In this document: positions 50,239 to 58,563 of the stretch, one piece after another
Position numbering within the stretch: position 1 is the stretch's first letter
Layout: every line of letters starts with the position of its first letter
Assembly (NCBI RefSeq): GCF_020164745.1
Contig: NZ_JAIUGV010000018.1
Location: 1 to 64,000 of the forward strand
Length of the DNA: 64,000 nt
Reading direction: 5' to 3'
Origin: Mesorhizobium sp. ES1-4
Lineage (GTDB): Bacteria > Pseudomonadota > Alphaproteobacteria > Rhizobiales > Rhizobiaceae
Notes under the pieces: generated by a model
The model's database searches: none
What the model was told of the DNA's origin: nothing
Seen by the model: only the letters and a program-made list of their open reading frames with translations
Made by a program: the position numbers and the translations under genes

Positions 50239-50772
50239 ATGACGGATAAAAGCCCAGCTGCCGGAAAACCGATCAGGACCGCGATCACCAGCGAGGACGG
50301 CATCGACTTCGCCATCATCGAACTCTTCTTCTTCGCCTATCGCGACTTCACCTCCGATCCCGATCAGATGCTGGCCGATTACGGCTTCGGCCGCGCCCAC
50401 CACCGGGTGCTGCATTTCGTCAACCGCCGGCCGGGCCTGACCGTCGCGGAACTGCTCGACGTGCTGAAGATAACCAAGCAGAGCCTGGCGCGGGTGCTCA
50501 AGCAGTTGATCGACACCGATCACGTCGTGCAGTTGCAGGGCCCTCGCGACCGTCGCCAGCGCGAACTCTATCCGACGGCGAAGGGCCGTGCGCTGGCGTT
50601 GGCGCTGGCACGGCCACAGTCGCGCCGCATCCGTGCTGCATTGGAAGATTCCAGCGCCGCCGAACGGACCTTGGTGGAACGCTTCCTCGAAGCGATGGTC
50701 AATCCGGAACTGAGAGCTCAGATCGACGTTGGGTCCGCAAAAATGTCAGGGAAAAGCCATGGAGAGCACTGA
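50239..50772 (+). CDS. MarR-family transcriptional regulator
   Basis: A 177-residue winged-helix regulator. The DNA-binding part has GRAHHRVLHFVNRRPGLTVAELLDVLKITKQSLARVLKQLIDTDHVV and the wing GPRDRRQRELYPTAKG. Start ATG at 50239 is preferred to 50236 because GGAG is five bases upstream. It overlaps the response-regulator gene by 14 bases. The pairing of a MarR-type protein with an OmpR-type regulator resembles PetP-PetR of Rhodobacter capsulatus, which sit upstream of the cytochrome bc1 genes; identity is not proven here. Candidate operator at 50197-50211. Confidence 0.9.
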   Translation: MTDKSPAAGKPIRTAITSEDGIDFAIIELFFFAYRDFTSDPDQMLADYGFGRAHHRVLHFVNRRPGLTVAELLDVLKITKQSLARVLKQLIDTDHVVQLQGPRDRRQRELYPTAKGRALALALARPQSRRIRAALEDSSAAERTLVERFLEAMVNPELRAQIDVGSAKMSGKSHGEH

Positions 50773-51478
50773 AAGGGTTGACCAGGCGGCCGCACCGGAC
50801 GACGACGCGCCGCATCTGCTCGTGGTTGACGACGACACCCGTATCCGCAACCTTCTCAAGCAGTATCTGACCGAAAACGGCTTTCGCGTCACCGTCGCCG
50901 GCAATGCCGGCGAGGCCCGCCGCAAGCTCGCCGGCCTCGACTTCGACCTGCTTGTACTCGATGTCATGATGCCCGGAGAAAACGGCGTCGATCTCACCAA
51001 GGCGCTGCGCGCCGAGAAGAACGTTCCGATCCTGATGCTGACCGCCTTGTCGGAAACCGACAGCCGCATCTCTGGGCTCGAGGCCGGCGCCGACGACTAC
51101 CTGCCAAAACCCTTCGACCCGCGCGAGTTGATCCTGCGCATCAACAACATCCTGCGCCGCGGCGGCCCGACGGCGACGCCCAAGGTCGAACAGCTGGTGT
51201 TCGGTCCCTACACCTTCCAGATTGCCAGGCGCGAACTGAAGCGCGGCGGCGAGGCGCTGAAGCTGACCGACCGCGAACAGGAGATCCTGGCGATCTTCGC
51301 CGCGCGCGCCGGCGAAACCATTCCCCGTCATGAGCTGGTCGGCGACGATTCGGAAGTCGGCGAGCGCACCATCGACGTGCAGATCAACCGGCTGCGCCGC
51401 AAGATCGAGCGCGATCCGTCCAATCCGGTCTGGTTGCAGACCGTGCGCGGTATTGGGTATCGGCTCAGCGTGGAATAG
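50759..51478 (+). CDS. OmpR-family response regulator
   Basis: A 239-residue two-component regulator. The receiver domain (20-135) has the acidic pair in VVDDDTR, the phosphorylated aspartate at residue 68 in LLVLDVMMPG, and the conserved lysine in YLPKPFDP. The C-terminal winged-helix domain (145-237) ends with RTIDVQINRLRRKIERDP and GIGYRLSV, the OmpR-type signature. Start is ATG 50759 after AGGGA. Its start overlaps the MarR gene, so the two are translationally coupled; a histidine kinase gene follows 95 bases later and presumably phosphorylates it. Confidence 0.95.
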   Translation: MESTERVDQAAAPDDDAPHLLVVDDDTRIRNLLKQYLTENGFRVTVAGNAGEARRKLAGLDFDLLVLDVMMPGENGVDLTKALRAEKNVPILMLTALSETDSRISGLEAGADDYLPKPFDPRELILRINNILRRGGPTATPKVEQLVFGPYTFQIARRELKRGGEALKLTDREQEILAIFAARAGETIPRHELVGDDSEVGERTIDVQINRLRRKIERDPSNPVWLQTVRGIGYRLSVE

Positions 51479-51499
51479 AATGCCGGCGGCGGCCCAAGT

Positions 51500-51544
51500 G
51501 CATGATCCAGAAAAGTGGGAACCGGTTTTCGGGAAAGATTATGC
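51500..51544 (-). repeat. REP-like palindrome before the kinase gene
   Basis: GCATGATCC (51500-51508) and its near complement at the right end enclose a central AACCGGTT. The reverse complement matches 53008-53050 along most of its length, so a copy of the same repeat stands on either side of the kinase gene in opposite orientation. Confidence 0.7.
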
Positions 51545-51572
51545 TAATACCGCCGACGGATGAAAAGAGCCA

Positions 51573-52988
51573 ATGGCGACCACGGAACTGGAACAGCCGG
51601 ACAATGACGGCTTGAGTGCACGCGCGACGCGGATGCTCAAGGCGGTGCCGCGCGTCTGGAACCGGTTCTGGCGCCTCGTTTCGCTCTACATGCCCAAGCG
51701 CCTCTATGCGCGCTCGCTGATCATCGTCATCGCGCCGATGATCCTTTTGCAGTCGGTCGTCGCCTTCGATTTCATGGAGCGTCACTGGGCGACCGTGACG
51801 CAACGCCTGTCGCAGGCCACCGTGCGCGACATCGCCGCCATCATCGACCTGATCGAGACCTACCCGCACGACGCCGACTACGCCAACATCATCCGCATAG
51901 CGCAGGACCGCATGCAGCTGAAAGTCGACCTCCTGCCGCCGGATCCGTTGCCGCCCCCCGGTCCAAAACCGTTCTTCTCGATCCTCGACGATGTTCTCTC
52001 CGCCGAGATAACCCGCCAGATCAACCGGCCCTTCTGGATCGACACGGTCGGCAATTCCAACATCGTCGAGGTCCGCGTCCAGCTCGAAAACAAGGTGCTG
52101 CGCGTCTTCGTGCGCCGCAGCCAGGCCTATGCCTCCAACACGCACATCTTCCTGATCTGGATGGTCGGCACCTCGCTGGTGCTCTTGATGATCGCGATCC
52201 CTTTCCTGCGCAACCAGATCCGGCCGATCCTGGCGCTTGCCGAGGCTGCGGAAAGCTTCGGCAAGGGCCGGCCGATGCCGCGCGATTTTCGCCCGCGCGG
52301 GGCCGAAGAGGTTCGCCGCGCCGGCTTTGCCTTCATCCAGATGCGCGAGCGTATCGAGCGCCAGATCGAGCAGCGCACGGCCATGCTGACCGGCGTCAGC
52401 CATGACCTCAGGACCATTCTCACCCGCTTCAAGTTGCAGCTGGCGCTGGCCGGCGGCAAGGCCGAAACCAAGGCGGCGCTGGACCAGGACATCGGAGACA
52501 TGCAGTCGATGCTCGAAGGCTATCTCGCCTTTGCAAGGGGCGAGGCCTCGGAAGATCCGGGACGTTTCGATCTCGAAGCCTATTTCCAGAAGCTCGGCGA
52601 AGAAGCTGCCTTGCGCAAATGCAAATTGTCGACGACGCTTTCCGGCGATCCGACCGTGCATGTGCGGCCGAATGCCTTCGCGCGGCTGCTGTCCAATGTC
52701 ATCGGCAATGCTTTCCGCTATGCCCGGACCGTGGAGGTCACCGCCAACCATGGCCGCGGCTCGCTCCTGGTCACCATCGACGATGACGGGCCAGGCATTC
52801 CGGCCGACAGGCGCGAAGACGTGTTCAAGCCCTTCGTGCGGCTCGACGAGGCCCGCAACCTCGATGCCAGCGGCACCGGGCTCGGCCTGTCGATCGCCCG
52901 TGACATTGCCCGCAGCCATGGCGGCGACATCACGCTCGGCGACAGTCCGATGGGCGGCCTGCGTGCCGTGATCAAGGTTCCGGCCTGA
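51573..52988 (+). CDS. EnvZ-like sensor histidine kinase
   Basis: A 471-residue membrane kinase. Two transmembrane helices (about residues 48-68 and 190-212) flank a periplasmic sensor of about 120 residues. HAMP-like linker follows, then the phospho-acceptor segment GVSHDLRTILTRFKLQLAL (histidine near residue 277), and the ATP domain with N-box SNVIGNAFRYA, G1 DDGPGIP and G2 GTGLGLSIARDI. It presumably phosphorylates the OmpR-type regulator directly upstream; the gap of 95 bases contains a REP-like repeat. The signal is unknown. Osmotic or envelope stress is typical of the family. Confidence 0.93.
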   Translation: MATTELEQPDNDGLSARATRMLKAVPRVWNRFWRLVSLYMPKRLYARSLIIVIAPMILLQSVVAFDFMERHWATVTQRLSQATVRDIAAIIDLIETYPHDADYANIIRIAQDRMQLKVDLLPPDPLPPPGPKPFFSILDDVLSAEITRQINRPFWIDTVGNSNIVEVRVQLENKVLRVFVRRSQAYASNTHIFLIWMVGTSLVLLMIAIPFLRNQIRPILALAEAAESFGKGRPMPRDFRPRGAEEVRRAGFAFIQMRERIERQIEQRTAMLTGVSHDLRTILTRFKLQLALAGGKAETKAALDQDIGDMQSMLEGYLAFARGEASEDPGRFDLEAYFQKLGEEAALRKCKLSTTLSGDPTVHVRPNAFARLLSNVIGNAFRYARTVEVTANHGRGSLLVTIDDDGPGIPADRREDVFKPFVRLDEARNLDASGTGLGLSIARDIARSHGGDITLGDSPMGGLRAVIKVPA

Positions 52989-53007
52989 TTTCTATTTGAC
53001 CATCCGG

Positions 53008-53050
53008 GCATGATCTTGCCTGAAATCGGTTTCGACTTTTCGGGATCACG
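53008..53050 (+). repeat. REP-like palindrome after the kinase gene
   Basis: GCATGATC-TT-CC-GAAA-TCGGTTTC-ACTTTTC-GGATCA, closely similar to the reverse complement of 51500-51544. Starts 20 bases after the stop codon of the kinase. Confidence 0.7.
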
Positions 53051-53246
53051 ATCTGCTTCATCCGCCCGTCATGAAAGCATGGTCAAGAGCGCGCATGAAG
53101 CGCGCGACCGCACTCGATTCGTCCTTGCCGCCTCACTTCGATCCCGTACCCGCCAGGGTTCGCTGGAGCGAAGCGACGGCGGCCGCGTGGTCGCCGTTCC
53201 GGCATCGTTTCAAGGCAACCGCCGACCTGCGGAGCAAAGGGCCGTC

Positions 53247-54269
53247 ATGCGCATATTGATGGTCACCGACGCATGGCGCCCGCAGGTCAACGGCGTCGTG
53301 CACACGCTGGAGCGGCTAACCGAGACCCTGAAATCCTTCGACGTCGCGGTCGAATTCCTGACCCCGAACATCTTTCGCACCCTGCCCCTGCCGACCTACC
53401 CCGACATCCGCCTGGCGCTGACCACCCCCAGGCATGTGGCGCGCCTGATCGACGGCTACAAGGCCGACCACATCCACATCGTCACTGAAGGTCCACTGGG
53501 CATCATGGCGCGACGCTACTGCCGCAATGCCGGCCGGCCGTTCACCACCAGCTATCACACCCGCTTTCCCGAATATCTCAGCGCCCGACTGCCGGTGCCG
53601 GAGAGCTGGGCCTATCGCTGGCTGCGCGATTTTCACAATTCCGGGCAGGGCACGCTGGTTGCCACCCAGTCGCTCGCCGATGATCTCGCGGGGCGCGGCT
53701 TCAACAAGCTCCGACCCTGGACGCGCGGCGTCGACACCGACCATTTCCGGCCCGACAAGCGCAAGGACCTCGGCTTCGCCGGCCCGGTCTTTCTTTGCGT
53801 CGGCCGCGTCGCCATCGAAAAGAACCTCTCCGCCTTCCTCGATCTCGACCTCCCCGGCAGCAAGGTGATCGTCGGCGAAGGTCCGGAGCTTGCCAAGCTC
53901 AAGGCGAAATATCCGCAGGCGCACTTCCTCGGCCATCGTCCCAACGACGAACTGGCCGAAATCTACGCCTCGGCCGATGTCTTCGTTTTCCCCAGCCGCA
54001 CCGACACTTTCGGCAACGTCATCATCGAGGCACTGGCCAGCGGCACCCCGGTCGCCGCCTATCCGGTGACCGGGCCGATCGACATCGTCGGCGACGGCTT
54101 TGGCGGCGCGGTGTCGAACGATTTGCGCGAGGCTTCGCTTGCCGCGCTCAACGTCGACCGCGCCCAGGCCCGCGAACGGGCCATGCGCTACAGCTGGAAA
54201 AAATGTGCGGAGATGTTCCTCGACACAGTCGAAGAGGCGCTCGGCACGACGCGCAAGCTGGCGGCCTGA
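53247..54269 (+). CDS. GT4-family glycosyltransferase
   Basis: A 340-residue GT-B glycosyltransferase. The N-terminal domain begins MRILMVTDAWRPQVNGVVHTLERL, a form seen in enzymes that modify membrane lipids; the donor-binding C-terminal domain carries FLCVGRVAIEKNL, GEGPELAKLK, and VFVFPSRTDTFGNVIIEALASGTPVAAY. Related rhizobial and agrobacterial enzymes make glycosylated diacylglycerols under phosphate limitation; whether this one does is inference. GGAGC precedes the ATG. It follows the two-component genes on the same strand by about 260 bases and may be independent. Confidence 0.9.
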   Translation: MRILMVTDAWRPQVNGVVHTLERLTETLKSFDVAVEFLTPNIFRTLPLPTYPDIRLALTTPRHVARLIDGYKADHIHIVTEGPLGIMARRYCRNAGRPFTTSYHTRFPEYLSARLPVPESWAYRWLRDFHNSGQGTLVATQSLADDLAGRGFNKLRPWTRGVDTDHFRPDKRKDLGFAGPVFLCVGRVAIEKNLSAFLDLDLPGSKVIVGEGPELAKLKAKYPQAHFLGHRPNDELAEIYASADVFVFPSRTDTFGNVIIEALASGTPVAAYPVTGPIDIVGDGFGGAVSNDLREASLAALNVDRAQARERAMRYSWKKCAEMFLDTVEEALGTTRKLAA

Positions 54270-54287
54270 GAGTTGTGCCGGCCCAGT

Positions 54288-54438
54288 ATGTGTTGAGATT
54301 CAGGATGTGTTGAGATTCAGGTCAGGCCGAGCCGAGAATGGTAGGCTCCGAGAACCGGAGCGGAGCGTACGTTTGGGTACGTGAGCACCGGAAGCGCAGG
54401 AGACCGCCGTTCGCAGGCCGGCATCACCTGAATATCAA
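54288..54438. repeat. Structured repeat element with tandem 17-base ends
   Basis: Begins with two tandem copies of ATGTGTTGAGATTCAGG (54288-54304 and 54305-54321). TTGAGATTCAGGT (54310-54322) and ACCTGAATATCAA (54426-54438) are inverted, 12 of 13 matching, and enclose smaller stems (GGCTCCGAGAACCGGAGC; GTACGTTTGGGTAC). It occupies nearly the whole gap between the glycosyltransferase and the csaA gene. It may be a MITE-like element or an RNA gene. Confidence 0.65.
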
Positions 54439-54444
54439 TGCATC

Positions 54445-54804
54445 CTAGAACAGCCTGCCGCCGTCGGGCACCCTGCGCTCGACCGCGCCAAGCACCACGG
54501 CCCCCTCTTCATCCGGAAAACCGAGCGTCAGCACTTCCGACATGAACGGGCCGATCTGGCGCGGCGGGAAATTGACCACCGCGAACACCTGGCGGCCGAT
54601 CAAAGTCTCGGGCGTATAATATTTGGTGATCTGCGCCGACGACTTCTTGATGCCGATGCCGGCGCCAAAATCGATCTTCAGCTTGAAAGCCGGCTTGCGC
54701 GCTTCCGGAAACGGCTCGGCCTCGACGATCGTGCCGGCACGGATGTCGACACGATCGAAATCGGCGAAGCTGATTTCGGGTTTGCGCTCGTTGCTTGAAC
54801 TCAT
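54445..54804 (-). CDS. csaA: CsaA-like tRNA-binding protein
   Basis: A 119-residue single-domain protein of the EMAP/OB tRNA-binding fold: FADFDRVDIRAGTIVEAEPFPEARKPAFKLKIDFG at the start, SSAQITKYYTPETLIGRQVFAVVNFPPRQIGPFMSEVLTLGF as the core, and the end GRLF. CsaA was described as a secretion-related chaperone in Bacillus but structurally resembles the C-terminal domain of methionyl-tRNA synthetase. It is followed on the minus strand by nothing recognisable; ybjN lies 15 bases upstream and both are on the minus strand, so they are probably one transcript. Confidence 0.92.
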   Translation of the reverse strand: MSSSNERKPEISFADFDRVDIRAGTIVEAEPFPEARKPAFKLKIDFGAGIGIKKSSAQITKYYTPETLIGRQVFAVVNFPPRQIGPFMSEVLTLGFPDEEGAVVLGAVERRVPDGGRLF

Positions 54805-54819
54805 TTCGGACGCTTCTGC

Positions 54820-55320
54820 TCAGGCGTTGCCGAAGGTCTCGAACAGCACGCCGGCGAGCGCGTCCTTGGCCGATGTTCCCGACCAGACGACGAACTGGAA
54901 TGCCTGGAAATAACACTCGCAGGCCTCCAGCGCCGAGGACAAGAGCACCTCGACCTGCTGGCTCGAGGGTTCGACCCCGCCGGCCAGGAGCAGCGACTGG
55001 CGGAACATGATCGCGCCCTCCTGCTCCCAGAGGTCGAAATGGCCGAACAGCATCTGTTCGTTGATCAGCGACAACAGCCGCATCACTTCCAGCGCGCGGG
55101 TTTCGGGCACCTTGATGTCGAAGGCGCAGGCCAGGTGCAGCGCCTCGAAATCCTCCATCCACGAGAAGGAGACGTGGTAGTCGGTCCAGCTGCCGGCAAC
55201 CGAGATCGAGATTTCGTCGTCGCCGGCCCGTTCGAAGGACCAGTCATTGTTGTGGGCCACCTGCTCGATCACATCCACCGGATGGATTTCGCGGGAGAAT
55301 TCGAGTTCGAGAAGTTCCAT
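54820..55320 (-). CDS. YbjN-domain protein
   Basis: A 166-residue protein of the YbjN family (type III secretion chaperone-like fold). Typical parts are WSFERAGDDEISISVAGSWTDYHVSFSW, an acidic middle, and LINEQMLFGHFDLWEQEGAIMFRQSLLL. Family proteins are reported as sensory or stress-related but have no proven activity. Start at MELLELEF has GGAAG upstream. csaA follows 15 bases downstream. It has no signal peptide. Confidence 0.9.
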   Translation of the reverse strand: MELLELEFSREIHPVDVIEQVAHNNDWSFERAGDDEISISVAGSWTDYHVSFSWMEDFEALHLACAFDIKVPETRALEVMRLLSLINEQMLFGHFDLWEQEGAIMFRQSLLLAGGVEPSSQQVEVLLSSALEACECYFQAFQFVVWSGTSAKDALAGVLFETFGNA

Positions 55321-55638
55321 GGAATGCTTCCTGTGTTCAGGGGGAGCGCCACACGCTCCGCGGGGCACACACGACGAACAATCTTGTCTAGAACTCGGAC
55401 GGCCGGGACTGCTCAACGCAAAGACCCCAGACCGAACCCCACCGCCCGGCGCATGACCCTGCTCCGAATCATGCAACAAATTCAGTCTATTGATCGGGAG
55501 TCGCGTGAACAGCCCAATTTTTCGCACTGCGTCATTCGCATGTGGAAAGGTGGCTGTCACAAAGAGTCACGCAATGCCGGTAAGCGATTCACGGCAAAGC
55601 GATTTTCAGGCTGGTGCTTTGTGGAAAAGTTTAACGAA
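55321..55638. other. Intergenic region upstream of ybjN
   Basis: 318 bases without a supported gene, between ubiK (stop at 55639) and ybjN, both on the minus strand. The right half (55470-55640) is AT-rich. No convincing terminator or operator; two direct GTCAC copies flank AAAGA near 55557. Confidence 0.45.
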
Positions 55639-55941
55639 TTATTTTTTCGGCTTGGGCTTCGCCGGAGCCGCAGGTGTGGCCTGACCGGTCAGTTCGGCAA
55701 TCCTGGCCTCAAGCGCCTCGATGCGTTCGGCGAGCCTGCCGTTCTCTTCTCTCGCCTTGGCCGCCATCTCGCGCGCGGCCTCGAACTCCTCGCGCTGCAC
55801 GACATCCATGGAGTTGAGGATGCGCTCAGCCTGGCCCTTGAACGCCGTCTCCACCTCGCGCCGCACACCCTGGGCGGCACCGGCGGCGTCGGTCATCAGC
55901 TTGGCGAATTCATCGAGAATGCGGTTCGGTCCGGTCGACAT
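55639..55941 (-). CDS. UbiK/YqiC-family accessory factor
   Basis: A 100-residue coiled-coil protein of the BMFP (membrane fusogenic protein) family: RILDEFAKLMTDAAGAAQGVRREVE at the start, MDVVQREEFEAAREMAAKAREENGRLAERIEALEARIAEL as the coiled coil, and a Lys/Pro-rich tail (PAKPKPKK). E. coli UbiK assists the soluble ubiquinone-biosynthesis complex and binds lipid. Its partner genes are not in the window. ATG at 55941; the upstream gene is in the opposite direction. Confidence 0.92.
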   Translation of the reverse strand: MSTGPNRILDEFAKLMTDAAGAAQGVRREVETAFKGQAERILNSMDVVQREEFEAAREMAAKAREENGRLAERIEALEARIAELTGQATPAAPAKPKPKK

Positions 55942-56154
55942 GGCAGATCCTCGCTTGCTTGATTTGAGTTAGTGGTGCTGCGCCCGGAATGCAAGAACGT
56001 TGAAGGCTGGTGCGGCCTCTGCGTTGCTATGGCGCACGGCCCGTATGGTGGGCGACGCAGCCTTCCGGACGGCTCCGAAGCTGTACTTGGTGGTGGCAAG
56101 TCGCCTATTGTGGCGCCTCGTCTCCCTTCAGGCAGTTTTCAGTCAGGACAACCA

Positions 56155-56397
56155 ATGGCAACGCCCCCGCGCAGACCGACAAATCCGATGGAAGCCGCCG
56201 AGGCTGTCTTCAAGCCGGTCAAGAAGCCGGCCGCGGCCCCGCCACGCGAACCCTCCACCGCTCCGAATGTCCGCGAGCTTGTCTCGATCCGGATCGACCG
56301 GGCCGTGCTCGATCATTTCCAGGAAGATGGTCCCGGCTGGCAGGACAGGATCAACGACGCCTTGCGTGAAGTCGTGGCCGCCAAGTCCAGGCGTTGA
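56155..56397 (+). CDS. BrnA-like orphan antitoxin-type protein
   Basis: An 80-residue protein. The C-terminal half (RELVSIRIDRAVLDHFQEDGPGWQDRINDALREVV) has the ribbon-helix-helix pattern of the BrnA antitoxin family, in which D/E-GPGWQ-RIN-ALR is highly conserved. A BrnT toxin would usually precede it, but none is in the neighbouring 200 bases. The N-terminal half is proline- and alanine-rich. It could be a free DNA-binding protein. Divergent from ubiK and followed by lgt on the same strand after 117 bases. Confidence 0.78.
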   Translation: MATPPRRPTNPMEAAEAVFKPVKKPAAAPPREPSTAPNVRELVSIRIDRAVLDHFQEDGPGWQDRINDALREVVAAKSRR

Positions 56398-56514
56398 GCA
56401 CGGCCACCCTGCAATGGGCCTTGAAGCGATCGTGCTCCCGGGCCGTGACCTTGCCTTGACCCTGCCAAAACCCTGCCGCATGGTCCGCGCCGATCGCAAC
56501 CGAGAGCTTTCCCG

Positions 56515-57375
56515 TTGAACGAATATTTCCTGCTGCCGCTGGCCTCCTTGCCTTTCCCCAACATCAACCCGATCCTCATCCAGATCGGGCCGCTGGCGGT
56601 GCACTGGTACGGCGTCGGCTACATCGTCGGCATCCTGTTTGCCTGGTGGTATGCCAAACGGCTCGCCGCCAATCCGAAACTCTGGCCCGACGGCGTCCTG
56701 CCGATGAAGCCGGAGGACCTCGACGATTTCATCGTCTGGGCGGCCATCGGCGTCGTCCTGGGCGGCCGCACCGGCTATGTGCTGTTCTACGACCTGCCGC
56801 GCTACATCGCCCATCCGCTCGATATTTTCGCTGTCTGGCAAGGCGGCATGTCCTTCCACGGTGGCCTGCTCGGCGTGATCCTCGCCATGACGCTGTTTTC
56901 CATAAAGCGCGGCATCCGCACCTGGTCGCTGTTCGATGTCGTCGCCGCCGGCGTGCCGGTCGGCCTTGGCCTCGTACGCGTCGCCAATTTCATCAACTCC
57001 GAGCTCTGGGGACGGCCCAGCGATGTGCCCTGGGCGATCGAATTCCCCAATGGCGGTCCGTTCACCCGCCATCCGAGCCAGCTCTACGAAGCCCTGCTCG
57101 AAGGGTTGGTGCTGTTTCTCGTGCTGCGCATCCTTACCCATTCGCGCCTCAAGCTGAAGACGCCGCGCTTCGTCGGTGGCGCCTTCATTTGCGGCTACGG
57201 CCTGTCGCGCATCTTTGTCGAATTCTTCCGCGAGCCCGACCAGCAACTCGGCTATCTCCTCGGCACCAACTGGCTGACCATGGGCATGATCCTGTCGACG
57301 CCGATGGTGCTGGCCGGCATCTGGGCGATGGCGACAGCCAAGCCGGTGACGCAAGCACAACCGCAGGCGACATGA
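56515..57375 (+). CDS. lgt: Prolipoprotein diacylglyceryl transferase
   Basis: Lgt attaches diacylglycerol from phosphatidylglycerol to the lipobox cysteine of prolipoproteins in the inner membrane. In 286 residues the sequence shows about seven helices and the conserved HGGLLGV region (MSFHGGLLGVILA), WGRPSDVPWAIEFPNGG, and RHPSQLYEALLEG. TTG start at 56515. It overlaps the next gene by four bases (ATGA), so lgt and midA are coupled. Several lipoproteins with lipoboxes in the window (3293, 45305, 60553) would be substrates. Confidence 0.96.
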   Translation: MNEYFLLPLASLPFPNINPILIQIGPLAVHWYGVGYIVGILFAWWYAKRLAANPKLWPDGVLPMKPEDLDDFIVWAAIGVVLGGRTGYVLFYDLPRYIAHPLDIFAVWQGGMSFHGGLLGVILAMTLFSIKRGIRTWSLFDVVAAGVPVGLGLVRVANFINSELWGRPSDVPWAIEFPNGGPFTRHPSQLYEALLEGLVLFLVLRILTHSRLKLKTPRFVGGAFICGYGLSRIFVEFFREPDQQLGYLLGTNWLTMGMILSTPMVLAGIWAMATAKPVTQAQPQAT

Positions 57376-58460
57376 CGCGGCTGAAATCCCGCATCGTCGA
57401 CCTGATCGAGGCTGTGGGCCCGATGCCCGTCAACGAGTACATGGCGCTCTGTCTGTTCGACCCGCGCGACGGCTATTACACGACACGCGAACCGTTTGGC
57501 GCCGCCGGCGACTTCATCACCGCGCCGGAGATCAGCCAGATGTTCGGCGAACTCGTCGCCGTGTGGCTTTACCAGGCTTGGGCAGCGGCCGGCCGGCCGA
57601 TGCCGGTCACCATCGCCGAGATCGGTCCTGGCCGCGGCACGCTGATGAAAGACATGCTGCGCACCCTGTCGCGGCTCGATCCGGCCTTGGCCAATGGCGT
57701 CGCCTTCGCCATGGTCGAGACCAGCCGGCGCTTGACGGAGATCCAGAAACAAACACTCGGCGCGCTGCCATTCGCTGTTTCCTGGCACGAAACCGTCGAC
57801 ACGCTGCCGCGGCAGCCGCTGTTGATCGTCGGCAACGAATTGTTCGATGCCGTGCCCATCCGCCAGTTCGTCCGCGCCGGCGCCGGGTGGCGCGAGCGCA
57901 TGGTCGGCCTCGACGACGCGGACAATCTTTGCTTCTTCGCCGGCGCCGGCTCGATCGACTCGACCCTGCTGCCCACGGATGCGCCCGACGCGCCGCAAGG
58001 CGCGATCGTCGAAATCGCGCCCGCCCGCATCGCCCTGATGGCGGCGATCGCCGGGCGCATAGCCGCTGATGGCGGCGCCGGGCTGTTCCTCGACTACGGC
58101 CATCTGCGGTCTGGTGTCGGCGACACGCTGCAGGCCTTGCGCCGGCACAGTCACGAAGATGTGCTGGCCAATCCGGGCGAAGCCGACCTCACCTCGCATG
58201 TCGATTTCGCCGCCCTTGCAGCGATCGTGCGCGCGCATGGTCTCGACGCCCATCTCTCGACGCAGGGCAATTTCCTGCTCGGCATGGGCATTCTGGAGCG
58301 CGCCGGCCAGCTCGGCGCCGATGCCGGCCAGGCGGCACGCGACAAGATATCCGATGCGGTCGAGCGGCTCGCCGGCCCGCAAGCCATGGGCGAACTCTTC
58401 AAGGTCCTTGCCGTCGTTCCGCGCGGCGTGGTCATTCGGCCGTTCGCCACGGCGGATTGA
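57372..58460 (+). CDS. MidA/NDUFAF7-family SAM-dependent methyltransferase
   Basis: A 362-residue class I methyltransferase (DUF185). Motifs: ATTREPFGAAGDFITAPEISQMFGEL-like N-terminus, TIAEIGPGRGTLMKDML (SAM loop), LLIVGNELFDAVPIRQFV, and LFLDYGHLRSGVGDTLQAL. The mitochondrial relative NDUFAF7 methylates an arginine of complex I; a similar role in bacterial complex I assembly is inferred. Start at ATG overlapping the lgt stop. pgeF follows 103 bases later, so lgt-midA-pgeF form a conserved cluster. Confidence 0.93.
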   Translation: MTRLKSRIVDLIEAVGPMPVNEYMALCLFDPRDGYYTTREPFGAAGDFITAPEISQMFGELVAVWLYQAWAAAGRPMPVTIAEIGPGRGTLMKDMLRTLSRLDPALANGVAFAMVETSRRLTEIQKQTLGALPFAVSWHETVDTLPRQPLLIVGNELFDAVPIRQFVRAGAGWRERMVGLDDADNLCFFAGAGSIDSTLLPTDAPDAPQGAIVEIAPARIALMAAIAGRIAADGGAGLFLDYGHLRSGVGDTLQALRRHSHEDVLANPGEADLTSHVDFAALAAIVRAHGLDAHLSTQGNFLLGMGILERAGQLGADAGQAARDKISDAVERLAGPQAMGELFKVLAVVPRGVVIRPFATAD

Positions 58461-58563
58461 CTTTTCACCGCTGCCTCTCCCAATCTCCCGTTCGGTAAAA
58501 GAGCGGCAGGACCGCCGGCCGCTTTTCCTTGACGAAACCGCCTACACGGACAACAACGCCCGC

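Noticed and set aside
50239..51478. Naming the MarR/response regulator pair petP/petR
   Set aside because: Order is similar to Rhodobacter petPR but the cytochrome bc1 genes are not adjacent and sequence identity could not be tested.
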